DNA from: UBA9630 sp037137555
GTDB taxonomy: Bacteria > Patescibacteriota > Minisyncoccia > Moranbacterales > UBA2206
Length of the DNA stretch: 64,000 bases
Reading direction: 5' to 3'
Assembly (NCBI GenBank): GCA_037137555.1
Contig: JBAXKA010000001.1
Location: forward strand, 10,494-74,493
The notes beneath the pieces were generated by a model that saw nothing but the letters and a program-made list of their open reading frames with translations, had not been told where the DNA came from and did no database searches. Shown piece after piece: positions 24,564-31,873 of the stretch. Every line of letters begins with the position of its first letter. The stretch's first letter is position 1. Position numbers and translations under genes: made by a program.

Positions 24564-25514
24564 TTATTTATTTTTATTCCGACTATACCGAATCAATCCG
24601 GCAAACGGAATTATTTCTAAACCTTTTTTTTCCAGCTCATCCAAAAATAAATTCATGCCGATTGAATCTGATGAAATGTGTCCGGCAATCACTACATTGA
24701 TGTGTGCCGCTTCTGCTGCTTTTCTGTGATCTTCACTTTGATGCATGCCAATAATCGTTCCCACTCCAGCATTCGCCATGGCTTGATAAATTTCCTTTGA
24801 ACCTTCCGTGCCTCCAGTAATTTCTGAAGCGACAATTTTTCCAGCCCGATTTTTTTTATCTCCGGAAAAAAGCACCGGTCCCGCTCCTTGCTTTTTAGCT
24901 TCTTGATATTCCGGCACTCGTTCCAGAATTTCCAAAACTTCTCCCACATAACGGGGATTTTCTTTTGCAATTTGTTTTGTGATAAACTGGGCCACTAAAT
25001 TATCCGCTGGTGTATGAATATTGATTAAATTTATTTTCAAAAGTCGTGCCGCATCTACCGTCACAAAATGATTAACCGGATTTAAGCCCCGTGCCACTTC
25101 CGAAATTCTTTTGTGAATCATTTTTTCAGCAATATTAACTGGCACGCCAATTTTTTCCATCAAATCAATTTGCAAATCCATCACCGCATCCAGACCAGAA
25201 AGTGCCAAGCCCACTGGATGATGATTGATTACCAAATCCACACCAAGCTCTCGTGCCAAAATTAAACCGCCGACAGAGATGTCGATGCCCGCCAAGATTT
25301 TCTTGATTTTTTTTGCACCGTTGTCATTATGAATCCGCGAATCAGCATACGGATTAGTTAGCCTCTCTTTGTCAAAATATTTTTGTTCTTCTTTTGGAAG
25401 TTTATTATATTCTGTTTTTTTATGTGCCAAATAATCTTCAATTTCTTTTTTAGTACGAAAATCATTTTTAATTCCCAGCTCAATGGCTAAATTATAGATT
25501 TCTTGGATTAGCAT
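24564..25514 (-). CDS. Nif3-like dinuclear metal centre protein
   Basis: A member of the NIF3/YqfO/YbgI family, found nearly everywhere but of unclear function (proposed GTP cyclohydrolase-like fold, hexameric ring). The metal motif L-V-I-N-H-H-P-V-G and the late G-M-H-Q-S-E-D-H..V-V-I-A-G-H-I-S-S-D-S-I-G are both present. I start at ATG 25514 (316 residues); the longer frame to 25580 adds an unlikely basic-hydrophobic extension. An N-terminal extra ~75 residues (K-K-E-I-E-D-Y-L..F-D-K-E-R-L-T-N-P-Y) precede the usual domain, a form seen in CPR and archaeal relatives. Confidence 0.85.
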   Translation of the reverse strand: MLIQEIYNLAIELGIKNDFRTKKEIEDYLAHKKTEYNKLPKEEQKYFDKERLTNPYADSRIHNDNGAKKIKKILAGIDISVGGLILARELGVDLVINHHPVGLALSGLDAVMDLQIDLMEKIGVPVNIAEKMIHKRISEVARGLNPVNHFVTVDAARLLKINLINIHTPADNLVAQFITKQIAKENPRYVGEVLEILERVPEYQEAKKQGAGPVLFSGDKKNRAGKIVASEITGGTEGSKEIYQAMANAGVGTIIGMHQSEDHRKAAEAAHINVVIAGHISSDSIGMNLFLDELEKKGLEIIPFAGLIRYSRNKNK

Positions 25515-25585
25515 AATATTTTTTATAAAATTTAACTTCAGCTTAATAGAAATTCTAACATAAACCAAAGAACAAAGCAAAATTA

Positions 25586-25621
25586 AAAAAGAGCAGGCAA
25601 TCAGCCCACTCTTTTTTGTTT
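25586..25621 (-). terminator. Terminator after HepT 1
   Basis: On the minus strand: AAAAAAGAG, GGGC, loop, GCC, CTCTTTTTTAATTTT. Confidence 0.7.
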
Positions 25622-25623
25622 TT

Positions 25624-26055
25624 TTATTTTTTAGTTACAAATTCTAAAATATAATGGCAATACTGATTATAGTCACGGAGACAATCGCCGATTGAATGAT
25701 ACACTTTTTCTTTATCCACATTATCATATTCATGAACTAACACATTTCTCGTTCCCGCACTTTTGGCAATTTCTTTGGCAAAATCATAAGGATAAACTTT
25801 TAATTCAGCTAAGATTAAAAAAGTCTCCGTATAGGCCAATGGAGTTCTGGATGTCTTTTCTGCCAATTCATAAACAATGTGCTGATTAATATCAATCGCA
25901 CGATTAACTATTCTTTCTAGAAATCTCTCGACTGCCGCCAATTTCACTGGGTCACTAGCCACTTCATCAAATGAATATCTGGCAAACGGCAATAGATTTT
26001 GCAATTCGTCTTCAATTAGTGTTATTTTTCTTTGAATAAAAGTTTTATTTATCAT
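25624..26055 (-). CDS. hepT: HepT-type HEPN toxin (pair 1)
   Basis: A 143-residue all-helical HEPN-domain RNase. The active-site motif R-N-V-L-V-H-E-Y matches RX4HXY: the Arg and His cut RNA, and the Tyr is the site that the cognate MntA antitoxin modifies with AMP in characterised type VII systems. It lies 6 bp downstream of mntA. Around residue 55 the D-I-N-Q-H-I-V-Y-E helix is typical. It is paralogous to the gene at 29415 (shared D-I-N-x-H-I, V-H-x-Y-D-x-V-D), but sequence divergence is large, so this is not a recent duplicate in its coding part. Confidence 0.88.
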   Translation of the reverse strand: MINKTFIQRKITLIEDELQNLLPFARYSFDEVASDPVKLAAVERFLERIVNRAIDINQHIVYELAEKTSRTPLAYTETFLILAELKVYPYDFAKEIAKSAGTRNVLVHEYDNVDKEKVYHSIGDCLRDYNQYCHYILEFVTKK

Positions 26056-26061
26056 AATGAG

Positions 26062-26490
26062 TTAGGCTTGAAGTGCTTGATTTATTATCATATATTTCCT
26101 TTGAGACATTTTCGCTTCAAAATCAAAAAGTGGTTTCGCATCAACAAAATAGCGATAGGATCGCGCACGCAATTCATCAAATTCATTGCGCTCGCCATAA
26201 AGCATTTTTCCTTGGAATAAGACCTCGTACGCCAATAATGGATTGGCCTTGTTCAAATTCGTCAAATCAATTAAGCCATCTGAAACATTCAATACGCGAG
26301 ATAAAAAAGATAACACGGCACTATAGTTATCCATGCTTTCCCCAATATTTTTCTCTTCTGAAGTTAAGATAGCAATATCATAATCACTATTTTCTTGCGC
26401 TTTTCCGCTGGCACGCGAACCAAAAAGAATGACCATTTTTATGCCCAATTCTGATGCCTCTTTCTTAAATTTTTTATTATCAATTTCCAT
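26062..26490 (-). CDS. mntA: MntA-type nucleotidyltransferase antitoxin (pair 1)
   Basis: A minimal nucleotidyltransferase with the fingerprint GSX10DXD (G-S-R-A-S-G-K-A-Q-E-N-S-D-Y-D). It would neutralise HepT by adding AMP to its RX4HXY tyrosine. I start at ATG 26490; the frame runs open to 26550 but that part is the repeated leader sequence. The -10 candidate TATATT ends only 6 bp before the ATG, suggesting a leaderless mRNA. The 51 bp upstream and including the first codon are identical to those of pair 2. Confidence 0.88.
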   Translation of the reverse strand: MEIDNKKFKKEASELGIKMVILFGSRASGKAQENSDYDIAILTSEEKNIGESMDNYSAVLSFLSRVLNVSDGLIDLTNLNKANPLLAYEVLFQGKMLYGERNEFDELRARSYRYFVDAKPLFDFEAKMSQRKYMIINQALQA

Positions 26491-26534
26491 ATTTCCAATA
26501 TACCATATATCCAAAAAAAACACAAAAACAAAAA
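26484..26534 (-). repeat. 51-bp leader/promoter repeat of mntA 1
   Basis: Identical to 30231-30281. Read on the minus strand it holds a T-rich -35 region (TTGTGT), 17 bp, TATATT, GGAAAT and then the mntA ATG. Confidence 0.9.
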
Positions 26535-26605
26535 AGAGCAAGCAAATCACCCAATCTTCTTGTTTTATTTTTCTTCTTTGATTGTCGGTGGTGCATTACC
26601 AATCA

Positions 26606-27745
26606 TTAAGCCACAAAATCATGATAATTATCGCGATTTATTATCGTAAATTCTGATTGCGGATAGCTCTCCATAAATTTCTTCGGATAAGGCGCATGTG
26701 TTTTTTTCCACTTGAATTCATAGGCATGATATTTTCCACCACTATCTTCGATATAATCAATCTCACTACCAGTATAGGCTCGCCAAAAATAACTCGTCGC
26801 TATTACTTCTTGATATTTTATTTTCTTCATCCTTTCGACTACTAATAAATTCTCAAACAGTGCGCCTTGATCATTGCGATCATTCATTGCATTAAGGTTA
26901 TCAATGAGAATATTTCTAATACCAAGATCATAAAAATATATTTTATCCTTTTTGGTGATTTCTTTGCGTGGATTTTTTGACAAGGCTGACAGGCGAAAAA
27001 TAACAAAAGACTTTTCCAATAAATCAACATACCTGTTCACCGTCTCACTGCTCAGCTCCAGACTATCGGCCAATTCATTAATAGAAACTTCCTGTCCGAT
27101 CTGAAAGGCCAGCAACTTCAGCAATTTATATATTTTATCAGATTTCTTAATCGATTCCAGTTCCAAAATATCCTTATAGAGATACGAGGTAGCAATTTCT
27201 TCTAAAAGTTTCTTTTTATTTTTCAAATTCTCCATAGTGAAAACTTCCGGATATGCTCCATGAATTAAAAAATTATCGAGATAGCCACCGAGTTCAAATT
27301 CATTATGATAACTGGATAATTCCAAAAATGATAATGGATAGAGAGTATATGTCCAAACTCTGCCAGTTAGTGGTTCTTTTATTTTATTTGCCAATTCAAA
27401 GGAAGATGAGCCAGTCACAATTATTTTCAAATCCTTCATTCCATCAGCCAAAATTTTCAAATTAATTCCAATATTTTCAATCCTTTGCGCCTCATCAATA
27501 AATAACAATTCGTAACCGCTTACAAGTGATTTCAGTCTAGAAAGATCACGACTACTCAACACATCGTGGTATTTTTTCTCATCAGCATTGATTTTTAGGG
27601 TTTTCAAATTAAGCCTGCTAATTATTTGATTCACTAGCGTCGTTTTTCCCACCTGCCTGGCGCCATAAACAATCACAATTTTATTGCTTTGAGTTAATTT
27701 GCCTATTATTGGCTCCAAAATGGCTCTTTCAATTATTTCAACCAT
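26606..27745 (-). CDS. AAA+ ATPase with DUF4143 domain (paralogue 3)
   Basis: A 379-residue AAA_14/DUF4143 protein. Walker A is GARQVGKTT (28-36), Walker B is L-L-F-I-D-E-A-Q (D84, E85), and the sensor region is T-G-S-S-S-F-E-L-A. A winged-helix segment V-S-I-N-E-L-A-D-S-L-E-L-S-S-E-T-V-N-R-Y-V-D-L-L-E-K suggests DNA binding. The C-terminal nuclease-like core is S-E-I-D-Y-I-E..A-Y-E-F-K-W-K, which is the PD-(D/E)xK order. It belongs to a different branch from the ATPases at 13113 and 27961. It has a perfect consensus promoter with overlapping palindromic sites, consistent with self-repression through the winged helix (inference). Confidence 0.88.
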   Translation of the reverse strand: MVEIIERAILEPIIGKLTQSNKIVIVYGARQVGKTTLVNQIISRLNLKTLKINADEKKYHDVLSSRDLSRLKSLVSGYELLFIDEAQRIENIGINLKILADGMKDLKIIVTGSSSFELANKIKEPLTGRVWTYTLYPLSFLELSSYHNEFELGGYLDNFLIHGAYPEVFTMENLKNKKKLLEEIATSYLYKDILELESIKKSDKIYKLLKLLAFQIGQEVSINELADSLELSSETVNRYVDLLEKSFVIFRLSALSKNPRKEITKKDKIYFYDLGIRNILIDNLNAMNDRNDQGALFENLLVVERMKKIKYQEVIATSYFWRAYTGSEIDYIEDSGGKYHAYEFKWKKTHAPYPKKFMESYPQSEFTIINRDNYHDFVA

Positions 27746-27749
27746 AAAT

Positions 27750-27793
27750 ATTAGCGTTAATTTTTAAGGCTAATATTAAATATTAGCGTTAAT
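27750..27793. promoter_or_regulatory. Operator cluster of ATPase 3
   Basis: Two direct copies of the near-palindrome ATTAGCGTTAAT (27750-27761 and 27782-27793) lie beside a perfect 19-bp palindrome GCTAATATT-A-AATATTAGC (27769-27787). All lie between the -10 box and the start codon. Confidence 0.75.
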
Positions 27794-27796
27794 ATG

Positions 27797-27825
27797 ATTA
27801 TATTACCTAACCGCTTTTCTGTCAA
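27797..27825 (-). promoter_or_regulatory. Consensus promoter of ATPase 3
   Basis: On the minus strand: TTGACA (27825-27820), 17 bp, TATAAT (27802-27797). The ~17 bp upstream of TTGACA (CCATTTTTAG.GAAAATT) are shared with the promoter at 29310-29337. Confidence 0.88.
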
Positions 27826-27867
27826 ATTTTCGCTAAAAATGGATGAATTATAGCCTGATTTTTTAGC

Positions 27868-27910
27868 ACAAAAAAAGAATCCACGCCGAGGCGGGATTCT
27901 TTTTTTTATT
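27868..27910 (-). terminator. Terminator after ATPase 2
   Basis: The stem AGAATCCCGCC / GGCG.GGATTCT (imperfect) is flanked by A7 and T8 runs, so it can work in both directions. It separates the ATPase 2 gene from the ATPase 3 promoter. Confidence 0.8.
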
Positions 27911-27960
27911 TTTTACTGAATTTGATAAAAGGTACTTGACCCCTTTTTTCTTTATCACTT

Positions 27961-29271
27961 TTATTGCAGTAACCAACGCCAAACAGGCATAACAACGATC
28001 TCTCCACTTTCCATTCCAACTGAATCTTCCTCGCTTTCAGTTAGAATTAATGCTTTTTTCAGACCTAGCTCGCGCATAGCCGATACCGTGGCATTAATTT
28101 CTCGCTCGCGAGTTTCAAATTTTTCTAGCGATACGCAAACTTGAATTATGGCTTCTATTTTCTGTTTTTTTCTGATCAAAAAATCAACTTCGAGATTATT
28201 TTTTGTTTTATAATAATATACTTCTTCCTCTTTTTTTAATAAGTGCAAAAAAACCAAGTTTTCCAACAATTTTCCACGATCTTCATTAAAGCTAAAACTT
28301 ATAGCATTACGCAATCCCAAATCTGACGCATACACTTTGCGCGGATTAACAGCCTGCTCCTTCAAAGAATAGGCAAATTTTGGCAGGAAATAAAGCAGGA
28401 AAGGCGTTGTCAAATATTCGGAAAAACGCTCGACTGTTGAAAGGGGGATTTTTAAAAAATCCTTCACTTTATTGTAAGACATTAGAGCGGAGATGTTAGT
28501 CAAATAAAATTTTGTCAAAATCCTCAATTTCTCAGATTGCCTTATCTTAAACCGACTCAGCAAATCTCTGTTTATAATGTCCTCGAAATAATTGCGCAGA
28601 ATCGTGTTTTTATCCTCTGCTGTTTTCAAAAAAACTGTTTTTGGCATACCGCCAAATTTCAAATATTCCCCAAATAGCTCCTTTATTTTTGCCTTTTGCC
28701 TTACAATACTAAGTTGATCAGAAATTTCGATTTTATTAAAAATCAAAAATTCCGCAAAAGTCAACGGATAGATTTTTAAAGTCAGTTGCCGTCCGGTCAA
28801 AACCGTGCTCAACTCAGAATTGAGTAAATGAGAATTGCTTCCGGATACAAAAATCGACGCCACTTTTCTTTCATGTAAACTATTCACGAATTTTTCCCAG
28901 CCAGGCACATTTTGAATTTCATCCAACAGAATGAGCGGCTTTCCTCCCGGTTTCAAATTTTGCAAATATGTTTCATATATCTCACCCAAAAGCTCAGGGG
29001 AATATTCGCCCAAGAATCTCGCATCCTCAAAATTGACATACAAAATATCTTGAGGCAAGAATTTTTTTTCTTCCAGCATTTTTTTGGCAAACTGCAACAT
29101 CAAAGTTGATTTTCCGCTTCTTCTGATTCCAATAAGCGACACTACTAAGCCAATATTAAAATATCGCTCCATTTTATCAACATATTCCTTTCTTTCTATG
29201 CCAGTTTCGATCTTTTTTTGCCAAAAATTCCAATCATTGAGAATTTCCAACAACTTTTCATTATTTATCAT
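27961..29271 (-). CDS. AAA+ ATPase with DUF4143 domain (paralogue 2)
   Basis: A 436-residue close relative of the ATPase at 13113. It has the same N-terminal pattern L-N-D-W-N-F-W..E-T-G-I-E-R-K-E-Y-V, Walker A GIRRSGKST (48-56) and Walker B P-L-I-L-L-D-E-I-Q (D117, E118). V-S-G-S-N-S-H-L-L and Y-L-K-F-G-G-M-P follow, and the C-terminal nuclease-like part is N-L-E-V-D-F-L-I-R-K-K. Function unknown. Placed between the two MntA-HepT pairs, with its own promoter, it may be a separate cargo unit in an accessory region. Confidence 0.88.
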   Translation of the reverse strand: MINNEKLLEILNDWNFWQKKIETGIERKEYVDKMERYFNIGLVVSLIGIRRSGKSTLMLQFAKKMLEEKKFLPQDILYVNFEDARFLGEYSPELLGEIYETYLQNLKPGGKPLILLDEIQNVPGWEKFVNSLHERKVASIFVSGSNSHLLNSELSTVLTGRQLTLKIYPLTFAEFLIFNKIEISDQLSIVRQKAKIKELFGEYLKFGGMPKTVFLKTAEDKNTILRNYFEDIINRDLLSRFKIRQSEKLRILTKFYLTNISALMSYNKVKDFLKIPLSTVERFSEYLTTPFLLYFLPKFAYSLKEQAVNPRKVYASDLGLRNAISFSFNEDRGKLLENLVFLHLLKKEEEVYYYKTKNNLEVDFLIRKKQKIEAIIQVCVSLEKFETREREINATVSAMRELGLKKALILTESEEDSVGMESGEIVVMPVWRWLLQ

Positions 29272-29309
29272 ATATGTGGGTTAAGATTAGTCTTTTTTAA
29301 ACTATATGC

Positions 29310-29337
29310 AGTATAACAAATTCTGTGCTCTTGTCAA
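29310..29337 (-). promoter_or_regulatory. Promoter of ATPase 2
   Basis: On the minus strand: TTGACA (29337-29332), 16 bp, TATACT (29315-29310). The region upstream of TTGACA is shared with the ATPase 3 promoter. Confidence 0.8.
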
Positions 29338-29365
29338 ATTTTCCCTAAAAATGGCTTCAATAAAG

Positions 29366-29402
29366 CAAACAAAAAAGAGCAAGCATTTCACTCACTCTTT
29401 TT
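29366..29402 (-). terminator. Terminator after HepT 2
   Basis: On the minus strand: CAAAAAGAGTGAG, loop, CTTGCTCTTTTTTG. A related string (ACAAAAAAGAGCAAGCA on the plus strand) also occurs at 26530. Confidence 0.65.
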
Positions 29403-29414
29403 GTTTTCTTTTTT

Positions 29415-29837
29415 TTATTTTGACTTTAAAAATTCATCAATATAGATTAAATATTCCTCAAATTGCGAAAGTCCATCCTTCAGATCTTGAATCATTTTTT
29501 TATTATCCACTTTATCATATTTATGCACGACCATATTTCTCAATTTAACTGCCTCCGCAATTTTATAGGAAAAATCGACTGGTATCACTCCCTTCTCGCC
29601 AAGAATAATAAAAGTATTGCTATATGTGTCAGGAATACCAAAATTTTCTTCCACAATGATATGTGAGTTTATATCCAGCATAGTATCAACAATCAACTGA
29701 AAATTTCTTTCAAAAAATCTTAAGTTTTTAACATCACGCAATATATCAAAAACATCCAGATCTTTAATAGACTCAATTTCGCCAAGATAATTGACGATGG
29801 AACCCATTTTAGATCTTATTAAATCATTATTGAGCAT
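29415..29837 (-). CDS. hepT: HepT-type HEPN toxin (pair 2)
   Basis: A 140-residue HEPN RNase with the motif R-N-M-V-V-H-K-Y (RX4HXY) and the helix D-I-N-S-H-I-I-V-E. Its start overlaps the end of its mntA partner by 11 bp, so the pair is translationally coupled. It is the second of two paralogous pairs in 5 kb. See pair 1 for the mechanism known from characterised homologues. Confidence 0.88.
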   Translation of the reverse strand: MLNNDLIRSKMGSIVNYLGEIESIKDLDVFDILRDVKNLRFFERNFQLIVDTMLDINSHIIVEENFGIPDTYSNTFIILGEKGVIPVDFSYKIAEAVKLRNMVVHKYDKVDNKKMIQDLKDGLSQFEEYLIYIDEFLKSK

Positions 29838-30237
29838 AAACTTTTTTTAATTTTTTAATTTTATTGGTGATTATACTATCTCGTATTTCAAAAAGTCGTT
29901 TAGCTTCAAAATACTCTTGCATAGTATTGACAAAAAAATATTCATATTCATTTTTAGCGTCATACAAAACTTTATTATTTTTAACAATTTCGTATTGCAA
30001 CAATGGTCCGACATTTTTCAAATCAACAACATCGGCTTCTTTCTTGACTAATTGAGATAACTCAATGCTTAGACTGTCTTTTTCCAAATAATCCAACCCT
30101 CTCTCGCCAATAAAACCAAAATCGAAATCACTCATCGGGTGAGTTTTTCCACTAACTTGTGAACCAAAAAGAAGCAATAGCTTTAGGCCGTATTTTTGAG
30201 CAAGTTCTTTAATTTTCTTTTCATCAATTTTTTCCAT
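29827..30237 (-). CDS. mntA: MntA-type nucleotidyltransferase antitoxin (pair 2)
   Basis: A 136-residue minimal nucleotidyltransferase with G-S-Q-V-S-G-K-T-H-P-M-S-D-F-D (GSX10DXD). I start at ATG 30237; the open frame to 30288 is again leader repeat. The TATATT box ends 6 bp before the start codon, pointing to a leaderless transcript. The body differs strongly from pair 1 although the leader is identical. Confidence 0.88.
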   Translation of the reverse strand: MEKIDEKKIKELAQKYGLKLLLLFGSQVSGKTHPMSDFDFGFIGERGLDYLEKDSLSIELSQLVKKEADVVDLKNVGPLLQYEIVKNNKVLYDAKNEYEYFFVNTMQEYFEAKRLFEIRDSIITNKIKKLKKVYAQ

Positions 30238-30281
30238 ATTTCCAATATACCATATATCCAAAAAAAACACAAAAACAAAAA
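30231..30281 (-). repeat. 51-bp leader/promoter repeat of mntA 2
   Basis: Identical to 26484-26534, ending at the start codon region of each mntA. Confidence 0.9.
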
Positions 30282-30346
30282 CCAGCACAAAAAAGAAGGG
30301 AGGGATTACTCGAAAAAAAAGTAGCTGTAAAAAAAACTAGCAAAAG

Positions 30347-30380
30347 CAAGAGCCCCACCTAGGCGGGGCTCTTTTCGTTT
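30347..30380. terminator. GC-rich terminator upstream of mntA 2
   Basis: AAGAGCCCC, loop ACCTAGGC, GGGGCTCTTTT then CGTTTTCTTT. The better T-run is on the plus strand, but no plus-strand gene precedes it nearby. Confidence 0.65.
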
Positions 30381-30434
30381 TCTTTATCCATAACGGTAAC
30401 CAAAATACTCAGAGAAAAACAATAAACCGGAAAA

Positions 30435-30471
30435 AAACCAAAAGAAGCAGGCGATAAAACCTGCTCCTGCA
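30435..30471 (-). terminator. Terminator of the pilin gene at 30475
   Basis: On the minus strand: AGCAGG, loop TTTTATCG, CCTGCT, then TCTTTTGGTTTTTTTCC. Confidence 0.75.
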
Positions 30472-30474
30472 AGA

Positions 30475-30870
30475 TTAACATCCTGTAGGAAATGTTGCTC
30501 CAGTAGCACTAATTGTCGTTGTGTTACACGCCACTGGTATGCCAACATATCTTGTAGCAGGAGTAACTGTTGGACTAGTAACAAAATCTCCATTAACACA
30601 AGCACTCGTAAGTGTAACTGACACACCATCAGGAACAGCGATTACTGCAGTTTGCGTTCCGGTTGTTCCATCACAAAACATCGTTATAGCAGGAACCATG
30701 CTTTGAGTAGAAGCCTTAAATCCAGAAATTTTCGCTTTTGTTCTTGCAGTATTCAAACTAACCAAAACAATCGAAGCTAAAATTCCGATGATTGCGATTA
30801 CGATTAAAAGTTCGATTAATGTAAAGCCCTGTCTGCCGTTAGGCATGACTTTTAAATTTTTATTTTTCAT
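30475..30870 (-). CDS. Type IV pilin-like protein (pilin 1)
   Basis: A 131-residue class III-signal protein. A 15-residue basic leader ends in G-R-Q-G, with prepilin cleavage before F-T-L-I-E-L-L-I-V-I-A-I-I-G-I-L-A-S-I. The conserved Glu5 is present. The globular part is short and contains four Cys (in M-F-C-D-G, S-A-C-V, V-A-C-N and the C-terminal T-G-C), enough for two disulfides. It would assemble into the pilus made by the downstream-listed PilB/PilC/PilM/N/O machinery. A GGTGA ribosome site precedes the ATG. Confidence 0.9.
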   Translation of the reverse strand: MKNKNLKVMPNGRQGFTLIELLIVIAIIGILASIVLVSLNTARTKAKISGFKASTQSMVPAITMFCDGTTGTQTAVIAVPDGVSVTLTSACVNGDFVTSPTVTPATRYVGIPVACNTTTISATGATFPTGC

Positions 30871-30939
30871 TTTTTATTCACCTGTCTTTCTAGTTAACCT
30901 CGCAGTTATTAAAAATAAGTTGCGAAATTTTATTTTTTC

Positions 30940-30987
30940 TTGCCAAATTTCACTTGATGTGAGTTCTAGCTTCGCCAGATTTGGCAA
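30940..30987. other. Inverted repeat between the two pilin genes
   Basis: TTGCCAAAT (30940-30948) and ATTTGGCAA (30979-30987) form a 9-bp stem with a 30-nt interior. On the minus strand it is followed by GAAAAAATAAAATTT, so it could be a weak terminator or a processing site that sets the ratio of the two pilins. Confidence 0.5.
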
Positions 30988-31023
30988 AATTGTTTTCTAT
31001 ATTAAATCTGTTTTTTGTCTTTC

Positions 31024-31389
31024 TTATGGACAGGCAGTGAAATCTGCGCCTGATTCTTTCAGAGTTGCTCCTGTACATGTTGCTGGAACACCGGCAATTG
31101 CTGGAGTTACTGCAACATCAGTAAAACTTCCTGCTCCGTCGCAATTGTTTCTTGCTGGCACGGTAACTGATGGTGGTGGAGTAATGTTAGTTGTGTCGCC
31201 TGTAAGACTATCACATTCATTGACATAAGCTTTTGCCAAGCTGGCTGCTCCTGATTTAAAATCGGCTTGTTTCGCTTTGTCTCTTGCGCTACTAAGACTA
31301 ACTAGCACGATCGAAGCTAAAATTCCGATAATAGCAATCACGATTAAAAGTTCGATTAATGTGAAACCCTGCTTATTTTTATTTTTCAT
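31024..31389 (-). CDS. Type IV pilin-like protein (pilin 2)
   Basis: A 121-residue pilin with an 8-residue leader ending K-Q-G, cleaved before F-T-L-I-E-L-L-I-V-I-A-I-I-G. The first ~35 mature residues are almost identical to pilin 1 and the remainder is divergent. Four Cys lie in the globular domain (N-E-C-D, N-N-C-D, A-T-C-T and T-A-C-P). An AAAGGTTGGTG ribosome site precedes the start. The near-identical N termini with divergent C-terminal domains suggest major and minor pilins or antigenic diversification. Confidence 0.9.
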   Translation of the reverse strand: MKNKNKQGFTLIELLIVIAIIGILASIVLVSLSSARDKAKQADFKSGAASLAKAYVNECDSLTGDTTNITPPPSVTVPARNNCDGAGSFTDVAVTPAIAGVPATCTGATLKESGADFTACP

Positions 31390-31484
31390 ATTTTCACCAA
31401 CCTTTCTAGTTTTTAATTTTTATTTTCTTTTTATCTCAAATGCTGTCAGAAATCTAAATTTTAACTTTTTCTAGCACGAATTCT

Positions 31485-31538
31485 TTAATCTTTTTTGCCG
31501 CAACGACCACAAATAATTTTTCTATTATCCTCTTTCAT
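31485..31538 (-). other. Possible 17-residue CxxC mini-ORF overlapping the NTase stop
   Basis: An ATG overlaps the nucleotidyltransferase TGA as ATGA, then encodes M-K-E-D-N-R-K-I-I-C-G-R-C-G-K-K-D before a stop. Removing one A from the A6 tract would extend it with I-K-E-F-V-L-E-K-V-K-I. It could be a remnant of a small zinc-knuckle gene or chance. Confidence 0.25.
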
Positions 31539-31873
31539 GATGATTTTTTTTCATATAAAAGCATTCCTTTTTTTGAAACCTTGGTTATAAATGGCTCCTC
31601 GAAAGAAAGCTCTTTTTTAAGCTGATTAGGGGTGTAAACAAATAAATCCATCGGAAAAGGTCTCGGGAAGATTGAACCGTCAATTTCCATGGCTGTTTTT
31701 CTATTATCTGTTGTTTCTTTTACCACAAACAAATCTACATCTGAATCTTCCGTTGGCTCACCCCACGCCCAAGAGCCAAAAAGAATAATTTTTTCCGGCT
31801 GAAATTCCTGGACAATTTTGTCCGCCACTTCCTGAATCTTTTTTTCCATTTTCTTTCTGTTTATTACTGCCAT
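31535..31873 (-). CDS. Minimal nucleotidyltransferase (MNT) domain protein
   Basis: A 112-residue MNT-fold protein with G-S-W-A-W-G-E-P-T-E-D-S-D-V-D (GSX10DXD) and a third acidic residue in M-D-L-F-V. It is the third MNT protein in 6 kb but is not followed by a HEPN toxin. Instead a 65-residue basic protein precedes it with a 10-bp overlap. It is either a solitary antitoxin-like enzyme or half of an unrecognised pair. The F-P-M-D-L-F-V-Y-T-P-N-Q-L segment is common in stand-alone members. Confidence 0.82.
   Translation of the reverse strand: MAVINRKKMEKKIQEVADKIVQEFQPEKIILFGSWAWGEPTEDSDVDLFVVKETTDNRKTAMEIDGSIFPRPFPMDLFVYTPNQLKKELSFEEPFITKVSKKGMLLYEKKSS

Noticed and set aside
30384..30629. 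81-residue Leu-rich minus-strand frame
   Set aside because: Out of frame within the pilin gene and crossing its terminator.
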